From positions 1-40,010 of the IMG/VR virus record IMGVR_UViG_3300043621_000055: a stretch of 40,010 bases of DNA; one strand, written 5' to 3'. Position 1 is the stretch's first letter. Each line of letters starts with the position of its first letter. Shown here one piece after another: positions 30,978 to 39,097 of this stretch. A program made the position numbers and the translations under genes. The notes beneath the pieces are model-generated. The model was given only the letters and a program-made list of their open reading frames with translations. It was not told the origin of the DNA and ran no database searches. Origin of the DNA: a virus.

Positions 30978-31375
30978 CAGCCCTGCTTGATTACCGGGGT
31001 AGCGCCAGACCACGACGCGGAAACCTTCACCGGGCCGTCCACCGACGCGTCGATGTCCATGTCGACCACGACCGTGCCCCACCAGTACTGGGTCGGGGTG
31101 GCAAGGTTCGGGTACAGGTAGAACCTGCGCGCGATGCCGTCAACCGCCGCGGTGTACGTCTGCACAGACGCGTCGTCGTAGAAGCCGGCGAACGTGCCGT
31201 TGGCCTCCGGCAAACCAGAAAGGTTCACCTTCGTGGTGTCACCCATCGCGGTGACGTCGATCTTCGTGGTCTTGTGACTGATCGCCCAGTCCGCCTGGTA
31301 GGCCACCGGCTCGGCAACGCCGGCCGACGACAGACCTAGGTAGATCCGGCCATTGCGGCCCGCGATTCTGCTCAC
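30977..31375 (-). CDS. Major tail protein
   Basis: 132 aa from GTG 31375, with AAGGAG upstream. GRIYLGLSSAGVAEPVAYQADWAISHKTTKIDVTAMGDTTKVNLSGLPEANGTFAGFYDDASVQTY is the compact tail-tube fold of short actinophage tail proteins. Position before the chaperone and tape measure fits. A glycosyltransferase gene ends 12 bases upstream. Confidence 0.8.
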   Translation of the reverse strand: MSRIAGRNGRIYLGLSSAGVAEPVAYQADWAISHKTTKIDVTAMGDTTKVNLSGLPEANGTFAGFYDDASVQTYTAAVDGIARRFYLYPNLATPTQYWWGTVVVDMDIDASVDGPVKVSASWSGATPVIKQG

Positions 31376-31387
31376 CGGTGACTCTCC

Positions 31388-32410
31388 TTAACTGTCCAGC
31401 AGGCGCACGATTGCGCCCGCATGGTTGTCGAAAGTGCGATCCGCGATCGCCTCGTGCGCCTTGCGCGCCAACACGGCGCGCTCATCCGGGCGCGCCAGCC
31501 AGTACCGCAGAAGGTCCGACGCCTCGGCGGGGGACGTGAACGTGGGCAACATGTCCAGCACCTCGTCGCCCTCCCCGCGGGGGTCGCGGAGAAAGAACAG
31601 GCCGCACGCGGCCATTTCGATCTCCCTCGGTCCGAGCGCCCAACCAGCCGACAGTTCGGGCCGCTCAGCCTCACGCCGATACAGGTTGATCCCGCACCGC
31701 GCCGACCGGTACAGGGGAACGGCGTCGGCGTTCTCCAAGCACTGGTCCACGTCGGTGCCGATGAACTTCCGCAACGGAGAAGACTCCGGGGTGGCCATCC
31801 ACGTCCCGGCCAGGAGCACATCCAACCCCTCGAGGTCCATCGCCTCGAAGAACGCCACCCGCGACGGGAACCCCGTACCCACGAACGCCAGATCGCACTC
31901 AAGCCCCGGCAGCGACGGACCCGGGGAATGCACGGCCGGCCGGTAGGCGTGCGGCATGTACATCGTCGGGGCGACCGCCTGGAACCGTTCCAGGTTCGTC
32001 GGGTCGTTGATGAGGTTCAGGTCCGCGTGGGCCGCAACCTCAAGTTGCCGGTCGTCCTCGTACGGACTTTCCGTGTGCAGCACCACCACCCGGGTGCCGT
32101 TGCGTTTCACCCGGTCCAACATCTTCGGGGGCAGGAAGAACCCCGACACCACCAGCAGGACATCCGGGCGGGCCTGGTACAGGGTTGCGTACAGGCCGTT
32201 GGTGGCCATCTCGTACGCCTGGTCCCCGGTCAGGTACGTCTGGAACTCGTGATCGCCGGTCTGTTTGATCGCCGACCCGTAGAACGTCAACCGGTCGTCC
32301 AGATTGAACTCGATGACCTTCTGCCCGCACGCGCGCAAACCCTCAACCCAGCCGGTGTAAACGTCGGCCACAGAGAACGACGGCCCGGGGTGGGCGACAA
32401 CCCACCTCAC
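31388..32410 (-). CDS. CgeB-like glycosyltransferase (GT-B)
   Basis: 340 aa from GTG 32410, in a GTGA overlap. The N-terminal half (RWVVAHPGPSFSVADVYTGWVEGLRACGQKVIEFN ... ARPDVLLVVSGFFLPPKMLDRVKRNGTRVVVLHTESPYEDDRQ) and the C-terminal nucleotide-sugar part (CDLAFVGTGFPSRVAFFEAM ... RCGINLYRRE ... SAGWALGPREIEMAACGLFFLRDPRGEGDEVLDML) match the CgeB/DUF3880 glycosyltransferase layout. It lies between the tail-terminator and major tail genes, so the tail tube or head proteins are likely acceptors. Confidence 0.85.
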   Translation of the reverse strand: MRWVVAHPGPSFSVADVYTGWVEGLRACGQKVIEFNLDDRLTFYGSAIKQTGDHEFQTYLTGDQAYEMATNGLYATLYQARPDVLLVVSGFFLPPKMLDRVKRNGTRVVVLHTESPYEDDRQLEVAAHADLNLINDPTNLERFQAVAPTMYMPHAYRPAVHSPGPSLPGLECDLAFVGTGFPSRVAFFEAMDLEGLDVLLAGTWMATPESSPLRKFIGTDVDQCLENADAVPLYRSARCGINLYRREAERPELSAGWALGPREIEMAACGLFFLRDPRGEGDEVLDMLPTFTSPAEASDLLRYWLARPDERAVLARKAHEAIADRTFDNHAGAIVRLLDS

Positions 32411-32817
32411 AGGCTCACCTCAACCACAAACTCGCAGCCGTTGTACTGCACGCCGGCCCACTGCACCTCGCCGTAGTTGCGGGCTGCCGTGACCGTGGCG
32501 AAACTGACCACCCCGCCGAGGGTCCCGTCGACCGCGGCCTTGATCGAGCCGGAACCGGAGGTGTCGAGGTAGGTGGTGAGCGCGTCCTGACTGGCCCGGT
32601 CATCCCCCGCCAACACGACCACCTTGATGATGAACGTCAGGTCGTCGGATCCTCGCGCCATGGAGCTGTCGAACGTGATGAAGTCACCCGGGGAGGGGAC
32701 GACGATCGCCCACGGCGGGTCGGCGAAGTCCTTGCCGAACGCCGAGGTGCGGTTGGTCAGGGCGGTGATCGTCCTGACCCTCGTGGCGATCGCGTCGGCG
32801 ATCGCGGAAATGTCAGC
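32407..32817 (-). CDS. Head-tail joining or tail terminator protein
   Basis: 136 aa from GTG 32817. An N-terminal helix (DISAIADAIATRVRTI) is followed by a beta-rich fold (PWAIVVPSPGDFITF, DDLTFIIKVVVLAGDD, VSFATVTAARNYGEVQWAGVQYNGCEFVVEVSL). This matches the tail terminator/neck proteins that follow the connector in this gene order. Confidence 0.65.
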   Translation of the reverse strand, partial: ADISAIADAIATRVRTITALTNRTSAFGKDFADPPWAIVVPSPGDFITFDSSMARGSDDLTFIIKVVVLAGDDRASQDALTTYLDTSGSGSIKAAVDGTLGGVVSFATVTAARNYGEVQWAGVQYNGCEFVVEVSL

Positions 32818-33436
32818 CACAGAGCACCGGCTCACGCACGTACGGGCCGAGGAGCTCGGCAACCTGCGGCATAGCCTTGACCCGGATTGGCCCGAACTGA
32901 TCCATTCCCGCGAGGCCGAACTGTGCGCCGGCGAGCCGGAAGTAGCTCGACCCCAGGATCAGGCACGACTGCTTCACGTCCGCCGGAACCGCCGCCCACC
33001 CCCACGAAGCAGTCACCTGCAGCGGGGCCAGTTGGCTCGAGGTGACGCAGGGGAAGCTGTTGCTCCCGACCGCGCGGATCTTCCAGTACGGCCAGCCCGT
33101 CTCGCCATCGACGACACCGTTCAACGGCTCGAGTTGATAGTCCGCTGCCGCCCACGTCGTCTCAAACGTGCCGTCGCCGTTTGTGTCGGTCTTGATGACC
33201 AGCCCGACTGTGGTGGCGAAGTCGTCGACGAACGTGAACTTCGACGAGTCCGGGTAGAACACCCGGGCTGTCGCCGAGGAGGCGAGGTTGAACTGGCGGT
33301 GGCAGTACTTCTCAATCGACCTCGACGAAGACGTCAGCGCGTCGGTGATCCGGGAGTTGTTCGTGCTGTCCGCCGCGGCCTGGCCGATGTAGTCCTTCAA
33401 CTGATCCGACGTGGCGTAAAGATCACCCAAGGCCAT
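32813..33436 (-). CDS. Head-tail connector (adaptor) protein
   Basis: 207 aa from ATG 33436. The N-terminal MALGDLYATSDQLKDYIGQ, then ITDALTSSSRSIEKYCHRQF, is the gp6-like connector opening. The middle is a beta-rich insertion, and the end holds VPADVKQSCLILGSSYFRLAGAQFGLAG. It docks under the portal. Follows the sugar-modification cassette rather than the capsid directly. Confidence 0.8.
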   Translation of the reverse strand: MALGDLYATSDQLKDYIGQAAADSTNNSRITDALTSSSRSIEKYCHRQFNLASSATARVFYPDSSKFTFVDDFATTVGLVIKTDTNGDGTFETTWAAADYQLEPLNGVVDGETGWPYWKIRAVGSNSFPCVTSSQLAPLQVTASWGWAAVPADVKQSCLILGSSYFRLAGAQFGLAGMDQFGPIRVKAMPQVAELLGPYVREPVLCG

Positions 33437-34037
33437 GACGCCCCCACTTGGTCTGGTAGTGGTTCACGGCCTCAGCCCAGCCGGGGAGTTGGTCAATGCT
33501 GAACGAACCAGCGGTGTTGTGCCGCACCAACTGGTGCCCGTTCGTGAGGCAGAAGTTCGTGAAACCGCGGGCGAGCATCTGACGGCACGAGTCGTGGTCG
33601 TAGCCGTGGAAGCCCGGGGCCTCAAGGTCCCAGTCCACGGTCTGCGACGTGGCCAACAGGAGGCCGTCGAGAATGGAGCAGTCCCCACCTGCACCGAAGT
33701 GCAGCACCCCAGCGCGGAGGTCCACGACAGAGCCGAGTTTGTCCCCGTCCCACCACGGCATCACCGGATCCCGTGACCCGATGACCCCGACCATCCCCGC
33801 CCGGGCGCAAGCCTCAACGAGTTGGGTTCGGAGTTTGGCTGTGTCGCAGACCTGCACGTCGTGGTGGATGTAGCACCGCACCGGGTGTGACGCTTTGGCT
33901 TGGCCTTCGGCGTACGCGGCGGTGATCGACGGGGCGCCTTCGACAACAATCAGTTCGTCGTCGCCGAGGTCCAAGGTGTCGAGCAGGTTCTCTTGCAGGA
34001 CGTCTTGCCGGTGGGAGGCGACAATCCAGGAGATCAT
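33423..34037 (-). CDS. GT-A-like glycosyltransferase, divergent
   Basis: 204 aa from ATG 34037. It opens ISWIVASHRQDVLQENLLDTL, then DDELIVVEGAPSITAAYAEGQAKASHPVRCYIHHDVQV, which reads as a nucleotide-sugar-binding half with HHDV in the DxD position. GVIGSRDPVMPWWDG and HGYDHDSCRQMLARGF resemble the acceptor-side half. Fold assignment is moderate; the family sugar is unknown. Overlaps the connector gene by 14 bases. Confidence 0.7.
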   Translation of the reverse strand: MISWIVASHRQDVLQENLLDTLDLGDDELIVVEGAPSITAAYAEGQAKASHPVRCYIHHDVQVCDTAKLRTQLVEACARAGMVGVIGSRDPVMPWWDGDKLGSVVDLRAGVLHFGAGGDCSILDGLLLATSQTVDWDLEAPGFHGYDHDSCRQMLARGFTNFCLTNGHQLVRHNTAGSFSIDQLPGWAEAVNHYQTKWGRHGLG

Positions 34038-34040
34038 CGC

Positions 34041-34622
34041 TCAGCCCTTCGGGTAGTAGTCGACGGTCACCTCGGGCACGAACACCCACGTCGCCCCGCC
34101 CTCAAGCCAGGTCCTCACCAGTTCCCAGTCCACGTGGTACGGGGCGGGTACAGGCCACAGGCCGAACCGGAGGTGTGTGTCGCGGCGTTGCATGAGGATC
34201 GACGAGTCAATTAGCCCGTGGGCGGGTGGTTCCCCGCCAACTTCGTCGTTGATGCCGTGCCGGTACATCCGGGTGTACCCGAAGTCCCGGTCCGGGTTGG
34301 CGTCAAGCGCCGCGGCCAACGTCTCCACATGCTGCGGGCGGAAGGCGTTGTCGTCGTCGAGGTAGGCGATCAGGTCCCCGCTGGCCACCTCGAGGCCCCG
34401 GTTGCGGGCCCTCGCCCCGTAGTTGCACGGGTCGTCGGCGTGCTCAGCCACTTCGACGTAGACCACGTCCAGGCCGGCGAGGCGATCCCGCAGTTCCGGG
34501 TCTGGCCCGTCCGACACGACGACGTGTTCGACGGTGACGGTTTGGGCGGCGACAGACGGGATGCACCGGCCGATGAGCAGGTCGTGGCGTTGCCACGTTG
34601 GGGTGATGACGGAGAGTTTCAC
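34041..34622 (-). CDS. Glycosyltransferase family 2
   Basis: 193 aa from ATG 34622, in an ATGA overlap. It has LSVITPTWQRHDLLIGRCIPSVAAQTVTVEHVVVSDG, then NRGLEVASGDLIAYLDDDNAFRPQHVETL with the DDD metal motif, then a WELVRTWLEGG acceptor-side segment. A clear GT-A inverting enzyme of the GT2 type; shorter than most (193 aa), with no C-terminal extension. Confidence 0.9.
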   Translation of the reverse strand: MKLSVITPTWQRHDLLIGRCIPSVAAQTVTVEHVVVSDGPDPELRDRLAGLDVVYVEVAEHADDPCNYGARARNRGLEVASGDLIAYLDDDNAFRPQHVETLAAALDANPDRDFGYTRMYRHGINDEVGGEPPAHGLIDSSILMQRRDTHLRFGLWPVPAPYHVDWELVRTWLEGGATWVFVPEVTVDYYPKG

Positions 34623-35638
34623 GCCGCCACCGACGCCATCTCAGCAACCCGCTGCGCCGCGTCGAGGGCGGTGCAGATCTTCCCCGACAGCACCCACACC
34701 GTGTCCCCGTCACGCTCGACAAGGGTTGGGCGTTCGTCGGTGGCGTCCACATCGGGCAGGACCGCGCGGACGCTGAACAACGAACCGGCGTAGATGCTCA
34801 CCCCTTGCCCACCGGGCTCGATCCCGCGCAGGAACCGGCTAGCACTGGTGGTCATGTCTTCGAACCGGCTCAGCGGGGTGTGGGCCGGGCCGAGGCGGGT
34901 CAGGAGGTCTGCGTACGGGGTCGGGATGTCCGGGGCGTAGCCGACGTTCGACGCGTGCACCGAGTGGTGGACGTCGTACAGGGCGTGGCCGTGACCCATC
35001 GGGTCGAGGGAAACGAAGTCCCCGTCCACGACCACGAACGACTCACCAGCCCCGTACCTGCCGAGCTGGACGAGTGCGACCTCACACACCTCGTACCGCA
35101 GTGGCCGGAGCCACGGTTGGCCGTACGTGGCCATCACCGTCAGGTCGTAGCCCGACTGCGGGCCGGGTTCGACCCGTTGGCCGAGGTGCACGTTGACCCC
35201 GCGCTGGTGGAGTTCCGCCCGCAACTGTCGGCGTAGGGCGTTGACGTCGATGAACGCTTCCTGGACCCGCAGGCACGTGCCCCGGACTTGCGGGTGGTCG
35301 ACGAGTTCGTAGGGCAAGCCGAGACGATCGCAGAAGGCAAGGTAGTCCGCGGCCGGGACTTTGCTGTCGTCGGCGATCACGTAGTGGTGGCGCCCGCGGA
35401 GGACAGCACCCCGGAACCGGTCGGCGAACCTTGGGGCGGCGTCCCGCGCCGCTGCGGCGGTGGTGTCGCTGCGCGGGTAGTGGTAGCCGTGGTGGAGTCG
35501 CGCCTGGCACCGGGCGGTTGCCCCGGTGAGGATGTCGTTGGCCTGGTCGAACAGGTCCACCTTCGCGCCGGCGCGGGCGAGCTCAACGGCGGCGGTGGCG
35601 CCGAACACGCCCCCACCGACAACAGCGGCTTTCACCAC
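34619..35638 (-). CDS. FAD-dependent oxidoreductase (DAO-like)
   Basis: 339 aa from ATG 35638. The N-terminal Rossmann motif VVGGGVFGATAAVELARAGAKVDLFD binds FAD. It is followed by ATARCQARLHHGYHYPRSDTT, typical of D-amino-acid-oxidase-fold enzymes. Late motifs include GIEPGGQGVSIYAGS and VLSGKICTALDAAQRV. Such enzymes oxidise C-N or C-OH bonds. Here the substrate is probably a sugar or amino sugar, judged only by its glycosyltransferase neighbours. Rare inside a virion operon. Confidence 0.85.
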   Translation of the reverse strand: MVKAAVVGGGVFGATAAVELARAGAKVDLFDQANDILTGATARCQARLHHGYHYPRSDTTAAAARDAAPRFADRFRGAVLRGRHHYVIADDSKVPAADYLAFCDRLGLPYELVDHPQVRGTCLRVQEAFIDVNALRRQLRAELHQRGVNVHLGQRVEPGPQSGYDLTVMATYGQPWLRPLRYEVCEVALVQLGRYGAGESFVVVDGDFVSLDPMGHGHALYDVHHSVHASNVGYAPDIPTPYADLLTRLGPAHTPLSRFEDMTTSASRFLRGIEPGGQGVSIYAGSLFSVRAVLPDVDATDERPTLVERDGDTVWVLSGKICTALDAAQRVAEMASVAA

Positions 35639-36168
35639 TCACCGGGCCCGTAAACGGCGAGGGTGTCCACCAGTCGCGGTGGGACCTTCCACGCGTCGAG
35701 GGCCTGCCGCACGCCGGGGCAGGTGGCTTCGTCGTAGTCGTGTACGGCCAGCGTCCCAGTCGGTTTGAGGAGCTTCCGCGCCCACTCAACGTCATGGGCG
35801 ACAGCGGAGGCTTCGTGGTCGCCGTCGATCCACACGAGCCCGAACTTCTGACCCAACGCCACCAATGTGGGCATGATTTGCCGCGAGTCGGCGATCCGGA
35901 TCTCAACCTTGTCGGACACGTTGTAGTCGTCGACGTTCGAGGCCATTATTCCGAGCGAGTTCAACCACTGGTGCGGGTCGACCGCGACCACCCGGGCGCC
36001 GGCGAGGGCCATGGAGATTGCCGAGTAGCCGAAGGCTGAGCCGACCTCGAGGACCGTCTTCCCCTTCTTCGCCAACCGCCGGAGTTCGTCCGTCTCGGCC
36101 TGGGTCAGGGAGGTGCTGATGGTTGGCCCGTCACCGGGGGCGACGTCGCGCCACGCGAGGCGGATCAC
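35632..36168 (-). CDS. Class I SAM-dependent methyltransferase
   Basis: 178 aa from ATG 36168. Motif I TVLEVGSAFGYSAISMALAGARVVAVDPH, then VEIRIADSRQIMP, LVWIDGDHEASAVAHDVEWARKLLKPTGTLAVHDYDE. This is the Methyltransf_24-like O-methyltransferase pattern with an Asp-rich metal site. Probably methylates the sugar added by the adjacent transferases. Overlaps both neighbours. Confidence 0.88.
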   Translation of the reverse strand: MIRLAWRDVAPGDGPTISTSLTQAETDELRRLAKKGKTVLEVGSAFGYSAISMALAGARVVAVDPHQWLNSLGIMASNVDDYNVSDKVEIRIADSRQIMPTLVALGQKFGLVWIDGDHEASAVAHDVEWARKLLKPTGTLAVHDYDEATCPGVRQALDAWKVPPRLVDTLAVYGPGEW

Positions 36169-36821
36169 AGCTGGAACTCCCGCATCCGCTCAGCGAACCG
36201 GGACTTGTCCAGGTCGGCGAACGACCAACCCAGCCGGTACGTCGAGTCGACCTCGGCCTTACCCACCGCCGGGTGGAGGTGCTCCACCACCGCGTCCTTC
36301 GCGACGGCGAACGTTCCCCGCTGCTTAGCCACGGTCACGATCTCGTCGTCGACGAACATGTGCCGGTAGCCCTCGTGGCACACCACTCCGGGCCCGTCCC
36401 ACGACGCGCCCTGCTCCGCGATGTACTGCCGCGAGATCAGGAGGTGGGGGGCGTGGGTGCCCTGCTGGGTGCGGGGATTGGCGAGGTCGTTAACCCCAAC
36501 CACCTGCGCGCCGGTCTCCTCAGAGACGCGGATCGCTTCGTCCGCCCAGCCGGGGTGGAACACCACATCGTCACCGACAAGGAACACCCAAGCCTCATCG
36601 GTGAGGTTGTAGGCGTAGTTCACCTTCTCCGCGAACGTTGTCAGCCGGGTAAGGCGCACGTTCGCCTTGGCCTGCAACCACGTCGCCCACGTCAGGTTGT
36701 CCGCCTCGTTCACCACCGCGTACACGGTGGCCCGGTCGGTGGTTTCCCGCAGCGACGCCATGAACGGCTCAGCGCGTTGCGGCCGGTTCAACACCGGCAC
36801 CACCACGGCGATGTCACTCAC
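36165..36821 (-). CDS. Glycosyltransferase family 2-like
   Basis: 218 aa from GTG 36821, overlapping the previous gene by 8 bases. It has IAVVVPVLNRPQRAEPFMASL, then ATVYAVVNEADN, KVNYAYNLTDEAWVFLVGDDVVFHPGW with GDDVVF as the DxD motif, then a GYRHMFVDDEIVTVAKQRG end. A GT-A enzyme. Its end overlaps the methyltransferase start. Confidence 0.88.
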   Translation of the reverse strand: MSDIAVVVPVLNRPQRAEPFMASLRETTDRATVYAVVNEADNLTWATWLQAKANVRLTRLTTFAEKVNYAYNLTDEAWVFLVGDDVVFHPGWADEAIRVSEETGAQVVGVNDLANPRTQQGTHAPHLLISRQYIAEQGASWDGPGVVCHEGYRHMFVDDEIVTVAKQRGTFAVAKDAVVEHLHPAVGKAEVDSTYRLGWSFADLDKSRFAERMREFQL

Positions 36822-37566
36822 CAGCAGCCGCCAAAGCCTGAGCCTCTTCCAACGCCCGCTGGCCGGCGAAGTGCTCAAAGTTCAGCTCGAACTGCTTGAT
36901 GTGACCCAACTGCACGGCGGTGTTCACGAACACCGGCAAACCTGCCCGGCCCGCGCGGAGGCAGAACGTGATGTCCTCACCCATCGCCCGGCCGTAAAAA
37001 TCCGTCTCCTGGAACCACGGGAACGCCTGCGAAAACCCGACCTGCGGCTTGTCAGGGTGCTTGAAGTCGCGGATCTTCCGAAGCGCGTTGCGGTGAATCA
37101 ACAGGCAAGCCGCACCAGTCCCGAACACCTGGAACATGCTGTCCGGCTTCCACTCGTGGTACCGCACAAACTCCGGGCAGTCCTCCGACCCCGTCACGTC
37201 ATACAAGGTGGGGAAGAGTTTGCCGTCGTTGTCCATCGAGAAGCACAACCCGCCGACGATCGGCGCCGTCTCCGGGTCGGCGTGCTCCAACAGGGCCTCG
37301 ATGAGGTCCGGGTTGAACGTCATGTCCGTGTCCAACATCAGCAGCCACGGGGCCGTGTGGTTTGTGAGGAACTCGAAGCAGATCGTGTTCCGGGCGGACG
37401 AAATGTTCGCCGACGACACCTGCGAAATGACCCCACCACGGCCCGGCTCCAACCGGTTGTGGTTGTCCCGGTCGAAGTAGATCAGGTTCAGAACGGACTC
37501 CATGAAGTTGCCGTTCACCAACGAGGGGCGCACCCACGAAACGACCACGCCGTCTTGCTCAGTCAT
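36814..37566 (-). CDS. Glycosyltransferase family 2-like, capsid-adjacent
   Basis: 250 aa from ATG 37566, with GGAGGAAA upstream. It has SSARNTICFEFLTNHTAPWLLMLDTDMTFNPDLIEALLEHA with the DTD metal motif, then MFQVFGTGAACLLIHRNALRKI, and GRAMGEDITFCLRAGRAGLPVFVNTAVQLGHIKQF, the GED acceptor-side motif. I recognise this type from actinophages with glycosylated virions. First gene after the capsid. Confidence 0.9.
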   Translation of the reverse strand: MTEQDGVVVSWVRPSLVNGNFMESVLNLIYFDRDNHNRLEPGRGGVISQVSSANISSARNTICFEFLTNHTAPWLLMLDTDMTFNPDLIEALLEHADPETAPIVGGLCFSMDNDGKLFPTLYDVTGSEDCPEFVRYHEWKPDSMFQVFGTGAACLLIHRNALRKIRDFKHPDKPQVGFSQAFPWFQETDFYGRAMGEDITFCLRAGRAGLPVFVNTAVQLGHIKQFELNFEHFAGQRALEEAQALAAAGE

Positions 37567-37589
37567 CGAATTTCCTCCAGGTAGGCGGA

Positions 37590-37617
37590 ACCCCCCGACG
37601 ACCTGGCATCGGGGGGT
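37590..37617. terminator. 9-bp hairpin between capsid and sugar cassette
   Basis: ACCCCCCGA pairs with TCGGGGGGT around a 10-base loop. No T-run follows on the minus strand, so partial termination that lowers expression of the cassette relative to capsid is likely. Confidence 0.6.
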
Positions 37618-37654
37618 CCCTTCCCCCCAGAGCTACTGGGGGGCGATGTGTTGG

Positions 37655-39097
37655 TTAGCCGAGCGCGGTGAAGCCCGGCGTGGTGTGGAGCTGGAGCATG
37701 CGGAAGGCGTCGACGTCGACTACATCCGCGCCCACGCGCCAGAACGCAAACCACCCTGCCTGACCAGTGGGACGGCCGGCGTTGGTGGACTTGACCATCG
37801 GCTCGTAGAGGACCGACATGCCCACCCGGTCGACGATGTAGTACTTCTTGAAGTCGCCGGCGAGCAGGATGTTCGCGGACGTGGTGATGACGGCGCCCAT
37901 GGTGGAGCACTCGTACTGGGGTTGGCCGAGCAGTTCCGACGGGACACCCATGCCGAGGTTGGCCCAGAACGCCGACGAACCCGAGGTGTCGAATTGGCGG
38001 ATCTTCGAGTAGATCGTCTTGTTGGCGATCCACGACGCCTGCGACGCGTCACGGGGGCGGAGTGCGTCCGCGACCCGGTACACGTCGCCGACCACGAACG
38101 ACGTGATCGTCGCCGAAGAAACCAGCGAAGCGGTGACCGCGGCGACGGCGGCGACGATGCCGCGGGGAACGCTCGCACCGGTGTTGCCGGTGGCGAACGC
38201 CGCCTCCTCGAGACGCGTCTTCGCGTCGGCGAGCAGCGGGCCAAGTTCCGAAGCGAAGCCGGAGTCGGCGAGCATTTCGTACGAACCGAACACCCACGCC
38301 GCGGCCTTGCGCGGGGTGATGGTCGGCTGGACGAAGGTCGGGGACGCGTCTGCGGCCTGCACACCTTCACCGAGCCACTCAGCAGTCACACCCGCTGAGG
38401 TGACACCGTTCCAGTCGTCCGTCGCGATGGTCTTCGTGGTGGCGATGGACCGGATTGGCCCCTGGATACCCGAGTTGGTCAGGATGATCGTCGGGTCGAG
38501 GGTCATGGGGACCATGACGCCACCGTTGCCGGCGGTGAGGGACATGGCGGTACGCATGACCTCGCCGGTGACCTGGCCGTAGGAGGCCACGTACTCCTGG
38601 AACTCCTCGTGGTACTTCGCGGAGCCGGTCAGGAGGATGTGTCGGGCGATCAGCGGGGCGTGCTTGTTGCCGAGCTCGACGAGTTCGGTGGCGCGCTGCT
38701 TGCCGTTGTCGGTCATGTGCTCCGGTGCGGCCTCGATGGCGTTCCGGGCGCGAGACACCATCTCCTCCGGCTCGATGCCGCCGCGGCGGATCGAGTCGAG
38801 GCCGTCGTACGGGTCGGCCCGGCGCAGAACCTCGGGTCCGCGGCGGCTGCGGACAACCGCACCGTCGCCGCCCTCGGTCGTGCCGGTGTTGAGTGCGAGG
38901 GAACGGACGACCTCGCGGTCCTTGTCCTTGGCGAGGGCCGCGTCATACGCGGGCTTCAGGGCCTTGATCTCCGCGAGGATCTCGTCCGAGCGGGTCAGCT
39001 CGTCCTCGTCCGCGTCTTCGATCGCGTCGAGCTCCAACATCTCGGACCGGAGAACTTCGATCTCCTTGCCGAGCTGAGCAGCGGTCTTGCGTGCCAC
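37655..39097 (-). CDS. HK97-fold major capsid protein
   Basis: 480 aa from GTG 39097, overlapping the protease stop. The first about 140 residues form a charged coiled-coil delta/scaffold domain (AAQLGKEIEVLRSEMLELDAIEDADEDELTRSDEILAEI), normally removed by the protease. The mature fold follows: GGVMVPMTLDPTIILTNSG, AAAWVFGSYEMLADSGFASELGPLLADAKTRLEEAAFATG, and the C-terminal KKYYIVDRVGMSVLYEPMVKSTNAG. A likely target of the neighbouring glycosyltransferases. Confidence 0.95.
   Translation of the reverse strand: MARKTAAQLGKEIEVLRSEMLELDAIEDADEDELTRSDEILAEIKALKPAYDAALAKDKDREVVRSLALNTGTTEGGDGAVVRSRRGPEVLRRADPYDGLDSIRRGGIEPEEMVSRARNAIEAAPEHMTDNGKQRATELVELGNKHAPLIARHILLTGSAKYHEEFQEYVASYGQVTGEVMRTAMSLTAGNGGVMVPMTLDPTIILTNSGIQGPIRSIATTKTIATDDWNGVTSAGVTAEWLGEGVQAADASPTFVQPTITPRKAAAWVFGSYEMLADSGFASELGPLLADAKTRLEEAAFATGNTGASVPRGIVAAVAAVTASLVSSATITSFVVGDVYRVADALRPRDASQASWIANKTIYSKIRQFDTSGSSAFWANLGMGVPSELLGQPQYECSTMGAVITTSANILLAGDFKKYYIVDRVGMSVLYEPMVKSTNAGRPTGQAGWFAFWRVGADVVDVDAFRMLQLHTTPGFTALG

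Noticed and set aside
29310-31121. Plus-strand ORF of 603 codons
   Set aside because: Spans several minus-strand tail genes antisense and has no known motif.
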